Assembly: GCA_050303335.1 (NCBI GenBank)
Contig: JBNLBN010000011.1
Location: forward strand, 1-40,020
Length of the DNA stretch: 40,020 bases
Reading direction: 5' to 3'
Source of the DNA: Bilamarchaeum sp050303335
Lineage (GTDB): Archaea > Micrarchaeota > Micrarchaeia > Anstonellales > Bilamarchaeaceae
In this document: positions 7,253 through 15,109 of the stretch, piece after piece
Layout: each line of letters starts with the position of its first letter
Numbering within the stretch: the stretch's first letter is position 1
The notes under the pieces: model-generated
The model's database searches: none
What the model saw: the letters and a program-made list of their open reading frames with translations, nothing else
What the model was told of the DNA's origin: nothing
Position numbers and translations under genes: made by a program

Positions 7253-8036
7253 AATAACGCTAACTGATGACTCACAGAAAGGATTTGCAAGGTATTGTCC
7301 TACCCTTGCACAGGGATATAGTTACATAGCTGTTAGGATAGAAATATTCAAATTGAAAATCAAGAAACTCATTTCTCTTGGCCGTTCGGATGAAATTAGA
7401 GGGTCTTCTGTACCTGCATTGATTCATATTCTAAAGTGCGGGGATCAAAGAATGAAAAGGGAAGCTGCTTTGGTTCTTGGAGAAATCGGAGATAGATCTG
7501 CTGTTCCTGCTTTGATTAAGGCTTTGGAAGATGAAGATAATGAAATAAGAGCCGTTGCTGCTTGGTCGCTTGAAAGGATCGGAGATGCTTCTGCTGTTCC
7601 TGCTTTGATTGGTGCTTTGAGAGATAAGGTTAGAGACGTAAGTGATCATGCTGAGCTGGCACTTGAAGAAATTTTTGGAAAAAATGCTGTGTGGGTGCTT
7701 GGAAAGAAAGATACGACTGTTACTCCTACTTTAATTTTGGCATTGAAGGATAAAGATGAAAAGGTTAGAGGGTTTGCTGCAATGGGACTCGGAAAAATTG
7801 GAGAAAAAGATCCGGGCAAGGTAAACCTTGAAGCGGTCCAAGAATCATTCAGAGAATTTGTTATTGGAAGTAAAGACAACGTAAAGGCAAGGAAAGAAGC
7901 AGCAGAACTCTACAGTCAGATTAGCGAGGCAGTGAGCAAAGGAAGGAAAAGGATTGACATGCCTGGAGAAGGATTGGAACCTAGGATTATGAAGAAGCCG
8001 AAGGTATTCAGAGGAGGAATTTCCCGTGTCTGTTGA
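7245..8036 (+). CDS. HEAT-repeat protein, array member 4 (divergent N-terminus)
   Basis: 263 residues. Unlike its neighbours it starts MHRITLTDDSQKGFAR and has about 60 residues without the DDLIEKL cap before four or five HEAT repeats; the shared C-terminal tail (GRKRIDMPGEGLEPR, ending SRVC) is intact. ATG 7245 follows AAGGGGGATT and overlaps the stop of member 3. One repeat is degraded (KNAVWVLGKKD). It could be a member whose first repeats were replaced by recombination, or a specialised subunit. Confidence 0.78.
   Translation: MHRITLTDDSQKGFARYCPTLAQGYSYIAVRIEIFKLKIKKLISLGRSDEIRGSSVPALIHILKCGDQRMKREAALVLGEIGDRSAVPALIKALEDEDNEIRAVAAWSLERIGDASAVPALIGALRDKVRDVSDHAELALEEIFGKNAVWVLGKKDTTVTPTLILALKDKDEKVRGFAAMGLGKIGEKDPGKVNLEAVQESFREFVIGSKDNVKARKEAAELYSQISEAVSKGRKRIDMPGEGLEPRIMKKPKVFRGGISRVC
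7497..7572 (+). repeat. 76-bp identical repeat shared by HEAT members 3 and 4 (copy 2)
   Basis: Partner of 6479-6554; encodes the same HEAT unit (AVPALIKALEDEDNEIRAV). Confidence 0.92.
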
Positions 8037-9063
8037 TGATTTAATAGAAAAATTAAGTAACCCAAGTGAGGAAGTTAGGGATAATGCTGCAGAAAAACTG
8101 GTGGAGATTGGTGAACCAGCTGTGCCTGCTTTGATTGATGCTTTGAAGAACGAAAATAACTTGGTGAGAGGGGGTGCAGCTGAGGCGCTTGGGTGTATCT
8201 GTGATGCTTCCGCTGTTCCTGAATTGATTGAGACCCTAAAGGATGAAGATAAACTTGTTAGAGAGGTTGCTGCATGGGCGCTTGGGATTATTGGGGATGC
8301 ATCTGCTGTGCCTTTATTGATTGAGGCTTTGAAGGATGATGATTGGAATGTGAGGGAGGCTGCTGCTGAGGCCCTTGGAGGGATCGACAATGGTCCTTTT
8401 GTGCCTGCATTGATCGAAGCATTGAAGGAAGAGGATGCAAATGTGAGGGGTGGGCTCAGACTGGCGCTTAAAATGATTGGTACACCGGCTATCCCTGCTT
8501 TGATTGAGGCTTTGAATGATGTGGATATGGCAGTGAGATATGATGCGGCTGAGATACTTGGGAATTTGGGTGATGGTTCTGGAATAACGGTATTGATTGG
8601 TGGTTTGCAGGATGGGGATGAAGAATTAAGAGGCTGGGCAGCAGAGGTGCTTGAGAGGTTGTGCGACACTTCAGGCGCATCTGCATTAGTGGAGGTCTTG
8701 GGAATTGGTAAATGTGATAATGACAATGATGAAGTACTTAGGGAGATCGTTGAATCTGCAACGCCAGCGTTGGTTAGAGCTTTGCAGGATGAGAATCAAA
8801 AGGTAAGATGGCATGCTGCAGAGGCTCTTGAAAAGATTGAAGAAAAGAATCCGGGATCAGTAGATCTTAAAGAAGTTCAAATGACTTTGGGAAGTTTTGT
8901 TCACAATAGTGCTGACAAAGCAGCCGCACGGAAAGAAGCAGCAGGGATTTATGGTAAAATTCGTGAGAAAGTTGACAAAATCGGCATGGAAGGAGAAAAA
9001 TTGGATGTGAGACTTTCGGAGAGAGAAAAGGTTTCCAGAAGAAAAAAGAAATGGCATAACTGA
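8026..9063 (+). CDS. HEAT-repeat protein, array member 5
   Basis: 345 residues with N-cap VSVDDLIEKL (nearly the same bases as member 1), about eight or nine HEAT repeats and a C-terminal tail that diverges into a basic end (EKVSRRKKKWHN). GTG 8026 follows GAGGAGG and lies inside the last codons of member 4. An insertion containing GKCDNDND interrupts one repeat near residue 227. As the last gene of the array it is not constrained by an overlapping downstream start, consistent with its divergent C-terminus. Confidence 0.82.
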   Translation: MSVDDLIEKLSNPSEEVRDNAAEKLVEIGEPAVPALIDALKNENNLVRGGAAEALGCICDASAVPELIETLKDEDKLVREVAAWALGIIGDASAVPLLIEALKDDDWNVREAAAEALGGIDNGPFVPALIEALKEEDANVRGGLRLALKMIGTPAIPALIEALNDVDMAVRYDAAEILGNLGDGSGITVLIGGLQDGDEELRGWAAEVLERLCDTSGASALVEVLGIGKCDNDNDEVLREIVESATPALVRALQDENQKVRWHAAEALEKIEEKNPGSVDLKEVQMTLGSFVHNSADKAAARKEAAGIYGKIREKVDKIGMEGEKLDVRLSEREKVSRRKKKWHN

Positions 9064-9104
9064 TTATTTTCAAAAAATAGGATTTTTCCAGTTTTTCAAT
9101 ACCA

Positions 9105-9114
9105 TTAAATAATA
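9105..9114 (+). promoter_or_regulatory. TATA box for the 475-residue protein gene
   Basis: TTAAATAATA is centred about 25 nt before the ATG at 9134, with no ribosome site between, which fits a leaderless transcript starting at or next to the ATG. Confidence 0.5.
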
Positions 9115-9133
9115 CTAATAACAATATTTTTTC

Positions 9134-10561
9134 ATGGCTCAGCCGTCATTGAAGAAGAAAGAGGAGGAGACCGTTCATGTCCAGCAGGGACCACAGCCCC
9201 AGCAGCAGGTCAGGGAACAGGATCCGCAGGTTGGAATAGACCAGGCCAATTTTGAAGTTTCATCAGCATCACGAGTAGCAAGAGAGATAGAAAGGGAGAT
9301 GATCCCCAATCCGCCGAGCTATCCTCAGGAAGAGGCATACCTCTACGAGAGCCATGCAGAGCAGCCTCAGTTCAAGTTCACTGAATCCGATTACCAGGAC
9401 CTTAGGAGAAACGTTTCGGCGCTTCCGCTTGATCTCCTTCACACATCGATGTTTCCGAACCTAAATCCAAATGATTCCGGAAGGATCGATGCTTATACAG
9501 GAGAAGATGCCCCAAGGCTTGCAGCGATATCGCATGCAACAGACGGAAAGATCCAGAAGCTGATGGCTGCAAGGCCGGACATCATGAAACCAATAGACAG
9601 CTTTACACTTGCAGACGGAACTACTGTTCTTATGGGAAGACCCTTGAAATTCGAGGAAAGAAAAGGGATGGAAGGACTTGAACGCTACGTTGGAATACCG
9701 ATGTATGTGAAAAAAGGAGATGCTTCCCAGTTCGTAATGGCTTACCGCTCAGGATCCCAGGGATGCTGGAGAAGATATGCAGGTGCTGATTACGGGATAG
9801 AAGACGATGTTCTCGTAGGACCTCACTATTACAAGGGAAGCCAGCCAGAAACAGGAAAGGAGGACTGGCAGAATTTCGATCACAGAACGCAACGGAGGCT
9901 TGACAGGCTTTATGGAAGCGTGGAGCCGCTTCCGACAGTTGTAAATGTCACTGCATTCGGAATAAGAGGTTATGGAGGAAACGAGAAGCTAGTTGTTGCA
10001 AATGAAGAAGCAGTACAGTTCTCCATGGCTAACGGTTCGAGGCAGCTTGACATCAGTGAGCAGGGTAATGCCCCCTCAGTTACAGGAATAGTCTCGCACT
10101 GGGGCGCAAAGGGAAACAGGCTCTACGGGGACCAGATAAATGCCACGGTGGAATCCGAGAACCACCAGTTCAGGTACGGAGTAACACTCACAAAATATGG
10201 TGTCTTCGTCCAGTACGCTGAAGATAATACGAGCAGGGATGTCAATATGATGGGTGCGCCTGCTGTAGGAGTAAACCTCGCAAAGGGTTCAGAATGGCTT
10301 CTTACTCCAGTAGTAGAATACGATTCACAGACCAATATTGGAAAACCGGGAGTGAAGTTCGAGGAGAGGGCAGACCTTCCTGAAGGGAGGGTAGCTTTCA
10401 CCAACCTTCATACAGAGGGAAGCCCGTTTAAGATGTTCAGCCAGGCAAACAGGAGGCTTGCAGGAGTTTATGCAGCACTTGGATCAGGCAACCTTGAGCG
10501 TGCCCAGAACCTCTTCAACGAATGGCTTGCGCTTCCGCCAGAACAGAGAGTGCAGTACTAG
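9134..10561 (+). CDS. Hypothetical protein, 475 residues
   Basis: I do not recognise a family. The first 60 residues are Gln/Pro/Glu-rich and probably disordered (MAQPSLKKKEEETV, QPQQQVREQ). From about 75 the protein looks globular, with no signal peptide or membrane helix. The middle (about 140-260) is rich in Gly, Tyr and Arg; the second half (about 270-440) alternates short hydrophobic strands, suggesting a beta-rich fold, and ends with a helical segment (ANRRLAGVYAALGSGNLERA). No catalytic motif stands out. It probably shares a transcript with the small gene that begins 9 nt after it, so the two products may work together. Confidence 0.75.
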   Translation: MAQPSLKKKEEETVHVQQGPQPQQQVREQDPQVGIDQANFEVSSASRVAREIEREMIPNPPSYPQEEAYLYESHAEQPQFKFTESDYQDLRRNVSALPLDLLHTSMFPNLNPNDSGRIDAYTGEDAPRLAAISHATDGKIQKLMAARPDIMKPIDSFTLADGTTVLMGRPLKFEERKGMEGLERYVGIPMYVKKGDASQFVMAYRSGSQGCWRRYAGADYGIEDDVLVGPHYYKGSQPETGKEDWQNFDHRTQRRLDRLYGSVEPLPTVVNVTAFGIRGYGGNEKLVVANEEAVQFSMANGSRQLDISEQGNAPSVTGIVSHWGAKGNRLYGDQINATVESENHQFRYGVTLTKYGVFVQYAEDNTSRDVNMMGAPAVGVNLAKGSEWLLTPVVEYDSQTNIGKPGVKFEERADLPEGRVAFTNLHTEGSPFKMFSQANRRLAGVYAALGSGNLERAQNLFNEWLALPPEQRVQY

Positions 10562-10570
10562 GATGATCGG

Positions 10571-10876
10571 ATGGGAATTTTCAACAGGTCCAGAAAAGTC
10601 GAGGAGGATATCGATCTTCCGGACAGCAAAGTCGAAAGGCTGACAGACGCCTCGCTTGAGAAGGCTAACAAGGTCATTACATCAATTGAAAATGCTCAGG
10701 CGATCTGGGAGATGTCGAAAAAGCCCGAACAGAACAAGAGGGAAATGGAAAAACTCGGCGAGATGCACGGGAAGATCTCATTCTGGATAAAGAACATGGT
10801 GCAGGCAAGGGATAAGAAAGAAAAAATCAGATTATTGAAAAGATTCAGCCTTCTGTTCAAAAAGACTGATTCATGA
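10571..10876 (+). CDS. Hypothetical small helical protein, 101 residues
   Basis: A charged, Lys/Glu-rich and probably all-helical protein without cysteines or membrane segments (MGIFNRSRKVEEDIDLP ... LLKRFSLLFKKTDS). GATGATCGG just before the ATG resembles the ribosome sites used elsewhere in this window. It is 9 nt after the 475-residue gene and ends in a 6-bp palindromic overlap (TCATGA) with the convergent aclA gene. Function not recognised. Confidence 0.7.
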   Translation: MGIFNRSRKVEEDIDLPDSKVERLTDASLEKANKVITSIENAQAIWEMSKKPEQNKREMEKLGEMHGKISFWIKNMVQARDKKEKIRLLKRFSLLFKKTDS

Positions 10877-12682
10877 TTCGAAAAGGACGTCGTCATATGG
10901 ATAGCGGTAGAGAGGCGCCTTCAATCTCTTCTGGTCAAGGACATGCCCGATCATTCCGATTGACCTTGAAAGGACGAAAAGCCCATTAAGATATCCTATA
11001 TCAACGATCTCCTTTTTCTCTTCCTCATTGAACACATCGCTTGATTCCATCAGGTCAAGGAAGCATACTCCTATGCATCCATCGACATTAAGGATGAGGT
11101 TGTTCGCTTTTTTGAGCGTTTCCTGCTCAACTGCAAGTGCAAAATCAAGATATTTTGTCTTCGGGAATTTCTCCTTCACGTATTTCTTGAGGAGTTCCAC
11201 ACGCTTGTCAGGGTTCTTGGCGCTCTTTATCCTGTGGCCGATCCCCGGAATCCTGATGTTCTTTGCTTTCATTTCAGAAACGAATTCATCTGGGGTGATG
11301 CCGCGATCCACTGCATCCTTGAAATATCTGGCAGCACCGTCTATTGCTCCTCCGAACCTTGGGCCTATAGTAAGCATTCCTGATGCAACCGAAGAAACCA
11401 GATCTTTTCCTGCTCGCGATGCTACAATAGCATTGTGAGCTCCGGAAACGCAGGGGCCGTGGTCAGCTGCAATGATTATCACTTTTTCAAGGAATTTCGA
11501 TCCATAATCCGGAAGCTTCTTCTTGAACCATAATAATGAAATAACTTCTCCAAGGGTGAAGTCTTTTTCTATAACTTCGGAAATCTGGATTCCTGCATAT
11601 GTGAGTTCTTCCCCGCTGTCGTTCGAAATGGTGCATGTGATGTCGGTCGGCTTCCTGATGAGGCCTGATTTCAGAGCATCCTTGTAATCTATCGGAAGTT
11701 TCGGCGGATCGAAATCTTTTGCCGGAACGAGCGATCCTGATTTTACAAGTTCATCGTACGTCTCTTTTATCTTCTTGTCGAAATCCTCGAAAGAATCAGG
11801 AACGATGATCCCTGCTTCCTTCATAGCCTTGTTCTTTGCATGCGCAGTCTCTTCATCTGCATTGCTCTTTGCACCTGCATGGCCGAACTGGACGTCGCTC
11901 GGGAATATGGACTGGCAGGTTCCGGTCACCCACGCGACAACAGGTTTATTTATCTTTCCGGCCTTCTTTGCCTCGATTACATCGTATTCGTCGCGCCCTC
12001 CGAGTTCTCCTAGCATCACTATCATTTTTATCTGGTCGATTTTCTCGAACCTGAGGATGTTGTCAAGGAGGGTGCTTCCCGGGAAGCTGTCTCCGCCTAT
12101 TGCTATTCCTTCATAGAGTCCGTCAGTAGTCCTTGCTAAGACATTGTACATCTCGTTCGAAAGACCTCCGGATTTGGAAACGAAACCGACAGATCCTGGA
12201 CGGTAAAGCTTGCATGTGATTATGTTTTCAATCGTTCCCGCGGTGTTTGCTATTTTGAAGGCGCCAGCCTGGATTCCTCCGACTGTTGCAGGGCCGATGA
12301 TGAATTTCCCTTTTTCCTTGGAGAGCTTGACCAGTTCCCTTGTCTGGTTCTCCGGGACACCCTCGGCAATGATGACTATTGTCCTTATTGTTTCCTTGTC
12401 AAGCGCAATCAATGATGAATCATAGGCGCTCCTGAAAGACGCGAAATTTATGAAAACGTCGGCCTTGGGATGGTGATTAACTGCTTCATCGATCGTAGGG
12501 TAGATTGGGATCAGGATCTCCTTCTGCCCTAGGAATGCCTTGTGGAGCCCGGACGATCCCGGCGTTATAAGCGCTGCAACAGAAGGGGTTTCCCTTTTGC
12601 ATATGAAGTCGAAATCGAGCATCCTCTGGACTGCGTTCGCCTTGAAATTGTAAATAACTGCCTGTGTGTTTTTGCTGAACAT
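10871..12682 (-). CDS. aclA: ATP-citrate lyase subunit A (succinyl-CoA-ligase-like plus citryl-CoA lyase domains)
   Basis: Cleaves citrate and CoA with ATP to acetyl-CoA and oxaloacetate, together with AclB. At 603 residues it matches the large subunit of two-subunit ACL. The N-terminal half is CoA-binding/ligase-like (PGSVGFVSKSGGLSNEM) and has the phospho-histidine loop FGHAGAKSNADEE (H268). The C-terminal third is the citrate-synthase-like lyase module: AADHGPCVSGAHNAIVASR, IGPRFGGAIDGAARYF, IPGIGHRIKSAKNPD, and a final DQKRLKAPLYRYPYDD. The sequence closely follows the C-terminal part of animal ACLY. The start ATG has GAGGTAATTGAT upstream; it begins one base after aclB ends. Confidence 0.95.
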   Translation of the reverse strand: MFSKNTQAVIYNFKANAVQRMLDFDFICKRETPSVAALITPGSSGLHKAFLGQKEILIPIYPTIDEAVNHHPKADVFINFASFRSAYDSSLIALDKETIRTIVIIAEGVPENQTRELVKLSKEKGKFIIGPATVGGIQAGAFKIANTAGTIENIITCKLYRPGSVGFVSKSGGLSNEMYNVLARTTDGLYEGIAIGGDSFPGSTLLDNILRFEKIDQIKMIVMLGELGGRDEYDVIEAKKAGKINKPVVAWVTGTCQSIFPSDVQFGHAGAKSNADEETAHAKNKAMKEAGIIVPDSFEDFDKKIKETYDELVKSGSLVPAKDFDPPKLPIDYKDALKSGLIRKPTDITCTISNDSGEELTYAGIQISEVIEKDFTLGEVISLLWFKKKLPDYGSKFLEKVIIIAADHGPCVSGAHNAIVASRAGKDLVSSVASGMLTIGPRFGGAIDGAARYFKDAVDRGITPDEFVSEMKAKNIRIPGIGHRIKSAKNPDKRVELLKKYVKEKFPKTKYLDFALAVEQETLKKANNLILNVDGCIGVCFLDLMESSDVFNEEEKKEIVDIGYLNGLFVLSRSIGMIGHVLDQKRLKAPLYRYPYDDVLFES

Positions 12683-12683
12683 A

Positions 12684-13892
12684 TCAATTACCTCTTATGT
12701 ATTCGATCGCCATCGGGACGATCTTCGTCATGTGCGTTTCAGGGCCGTATACCTCTATCGGTATGTGCAGTTCTGATCCAAGTTCCTTCATCATGACGAG
12801 TCCGGCCTCGTAGTTAGGGCCGCCCCGCCTTATGTATATGTGCATATTGGACTGGCGGATCTTGTCCCTGTATTCCCTTATTGCCTGGATGATTCCCTTG
12901 AACGTTTTTGCGACATCCGTGAAGTTGGCGACTCCGCCTCCGATAATGAGCGCGCGTCTTTTCCCGCTGTTGTTCCTCGTTGCAAGTTCCAGGACGGTCT
13001 TTGCATAATGATAGGTTTCCTCGGTATTAGGATTCCCTGAATATTCTCCGTAATTCGCGATCTCGTCGCCCATGCCCAGATCCACGATTGTATCGGTATA
13101 GATGACTGATGCACCTCCCCCTGCCACCATGGTCCAGAGCCTCCCGTCCGGATTGAGCACTGTCAGTTTGAGAGATGCTCCGCTCTTTGAATCGAGCTCG
13201 CTTATGAACTGCTCTTCCTCGCTCAGCTTCTTTCCGAAAGGCCTCGGGAATTCGAGCTCGCCCCACAACTTGTAGTTCTTGAATTGCGCTGTGTCATCAA
13301 GTTCCCCCCTGCAGTCAAGAGGGAACGGTTCGCCGTCAACGAAAGTGAACGGATTGAATTCTAGAAGGGAAAAATCAAGGTGCTTGAACTTGTCATATGT
13401 AGAGAGAATGAACTGTTTCGTCTTCTCATCGGCATCGGTTGATGAGAGGTCAGGAACTCCGCCGAAAGGGACTTTGACTTCTTTTACCTTGTCCCAGTTT
13501 TCCTCGACTTCCACTCCGCCTGCCTTTGAAAATCTTATCAGGTCATGTTCCCTCTGCGTTACCATAGAAAGGTAATATTCCTCTTTATGCGGAATGAACG
13601 GTTCGATAATGAAATGAGTGAGGACTCCTGAGACTCCGTTCATCTCCTGGATCGATCCCATCTTTTCCTTTAGGAATTTCTTTGCATCATCGAATGACGC
13701 ATCAAGGAGGACGAGGTTGTTCTTACCCCTTTTCCCGAAAAGCATGTCAGGTTTTACTACAAGCTTCTCTTCCTTGAGCCATTTGTTCTGCGATGCAAGT
13801 TCATCCAGATCAGTCTTTGGAGTGACTTCGACACACTTAGAAATTCCCAAAATCCTCTTGGCGCTGTATTCCCTGATTCTTCTTCTTGCCAT
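12684..13892 (-). CDS. aclB: ATP-citrate lyase subunit B (ATP-grasp plus citrate-binding domain)
   Basis: The smaller ACL subunit, 402 residues, equivalent to the N-terminal part of animal ACLY. It has the ATP-grasp opening (LVVKPDMLFGKRGKNNLV), the FIIEPFIPHKEEYYLSM strand, acidic metal ligands near LLEFNPFTFVDGEPFPLD, and the citrate-binding region with SGASLKLTVLNPDGRLWTMV, GGGASVIYTD and RRGGPNYEAGL. GTGATC precedes the ATG. It is directly between icd (4-nt gap) and aclA (1-nt gap), so stoichiometric co-expression is likely. Confidence 0.95.
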   Translation of the reverse strand: MARRRIREYSAKRILGISKCVEVTPKTDLDELASQNKWLKEEKLVVKPDMLFGKRGKNNLVLLDASFDDAKKFLKEKMGSIQEMNGVSGVLTHFIIEPFIPHKEEYYLSMVTQREHDLIRFSKAGGVEVEENWDKVKEVKVPFGGVPDLSSTDADEKTKQFILSTYDKFKHLDFSLLEFNPFTFVDGEPFPLDCRGELDDTAQFKNYKLWGELEFPRPFGKKLSEEEQFISELDSKSGASLKLTVLNPDGRLWTMVAGGGASVIYTDTIVDLGMGDEIANYGEYSGNPNTEETYHYAKTVLELATRNNSGKRRALIIGGGVANFTDVAKTFKGIIQAIREYRDKIRQSNMHIYIRRGGPNYEAGLVMMKELGSELHIPIEVYGPETHMTKIVPMAIEYIRGN

Positions 13893-13896
13893 TTGA

Positions 13897-15108
13897 TCAC
13901 ATGTTGCCGATTATCGCATCTGCGAATTCCGAGCATTTCAGTTCGGTTGCATTGTCCATGATCCTTGCTAGATCATATGTAACCTTCTTCTCGGAGATGG
14001 TCTTCTCGATCGCATCCTTGATCATATCAGATGCCTCGCTCCATCCCATGTATTCAAGCATCATGCATGATGAGAGCACAATTGATCCAGGGTTCACCTT
14101 GTCAAGCCCTGCGTGCTTGGGCGCTGTTCCGTGCGTTGCCTCGAAAAGCGCGACACCGTTCATGTAGTTGATGTTAGCACCCGGCGCCATGCCAAGTCCG
14201 CCTACCTGCGCGGCGCATGCGTCTGAAAGGTAATCACCATTGAGATTCATTGTTGCTATCACGTCGTATTCGTCCGGCCTCAGAAGCAGCTGCTGGAACA
14301 TCGCATCCGCGATGCGGTCGTTTATCATTATTTTTCCGTCCGGAACCTTCCCTCCGTGGTTCTCGAAGACTTCCGCTTCAGTTATCGTCTTGTCCGGGAA
14401 TTTCTCCTTTGCGACCTGGTAGCCCCATTCCTTGAACCTTCCTTCTGTGAACTTCATGATGTTGCCCTTGTGGACAAGCGTGACCAGTTTTCTGTTGTTG
14501 TCGATTGCATACTGGATAGCCGATTCTACAAGCCTCTTTGTTCCTGTAATTGATATCGGCTTCACTCCTATAGATGAGTCTTCCCTCACAGTCTTTCCCA
14601 TCTGCCCAAGGAAGCTGATGACCTTCTTGCATTCCTCGGTTCCCTGTTCCCATTCTATTCCTGCATAAACGTCTTCGGTGTTTTCCCTGAAAATGACGAC
14701 GTCAAGCTTTTCCGGGCTTGTGACCGGAGCAGGGGTACCCTTGAAGTATCGCACCGGCCTGACGCATGAATAGAGGTCCATTACCTGCCTCATCGTAACG
14801 TTGAGGCTTCGTATTCCCCCTCCAACCGGAGTTGTGAGCGGTCCCTTGATAGCGACATGGTGCTCTTTTATTGCTGCTACTGTCTCATCAGGAAGGTAGG
14901 ATCCGGTCTTCTGGTTCGCCTCTTCTCCTGCAAGTATTTTCTTCCAGTGGATTTTCCTCTTTCCTCCGAATGCCTTTTCCACTGCAGAATCAACGATCTT
15001 GATCATTGCAGGACTTACATCCGCCCCGATACCGTCTCCCTCAATGTAAGGTATGACAGGTTCGTCCGGTACGACCAATTTTCCGTTTTCCATTTTGATT
15101 TTTTCCAT
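13897..15108 (-). CDS. icd: Isocitrate dehydrogenase (probably NADP-dependent)
   Basis: Oxidative decarboxylation of isocitrate to 2-oxoglutarate, or the reverse carboxylation. 403 residues of the bacterial-type homodimeric family. Substrate residues are visible in RSLNVTMRQ (S101, N103, R107), R117 in CVRPVR and R141/Y148 in RENTEDVYAG. Metal-binding aspartates sit in NGDYLSDACA. The cofactor loop reads FEATHGTAPKHAG, similar to NADP-using enzymes, though His replaces the usual Tyr after Lys, so cofactor choice should be tested. GATGTGAT lies immediately before the ATG, and aconitase ends just upstream. Confidence 0.94.
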   Translation of the reverse strand: MEKIKMENGKLVVPDEPVIPYIEGDGIGADVSPAMIKIVDSAVEKAFGGKRKIHWKKILAGEEANQKTGSYLPDETVAAIKEHHVAIKGPLTTPVGGGIRSLNVTMRQVMDLYSCVRPVRYFKGTPAPVTSPEKLDVVIFRENTEDVYAGIEWEQGTEECKKVISFLGQMGKTVREDSSIGVKPISITGTKRLVESAIQYAIDNNRKLVTLVHKGNIMKFTEGRFKEWGYQVAKEKFPDKTITEAEVFENHGGKVPDGKIMINDRIADAMFQQLLLRPDEYDVIATMNLNGDYLSDACAAQVGGLGMAPGANINYMNGVALFEATHGTAPKHAGLDKVNPGSIVLSSCMMLEYMGWSEASDMIKDAIEKTISEKKVTYDLARIMDNATELKCSEFADAIIGNM

Positions 15109-15109
15109 A

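Noticed and set aside
7845..8726. Long antisense frames across the HEAT array (for example 293 codons here)
   Set aside because: They are Ser/Pro/Ala-rich mirror readings of the repeated HEAT codons, with no ribosome site and no own family resemblance.
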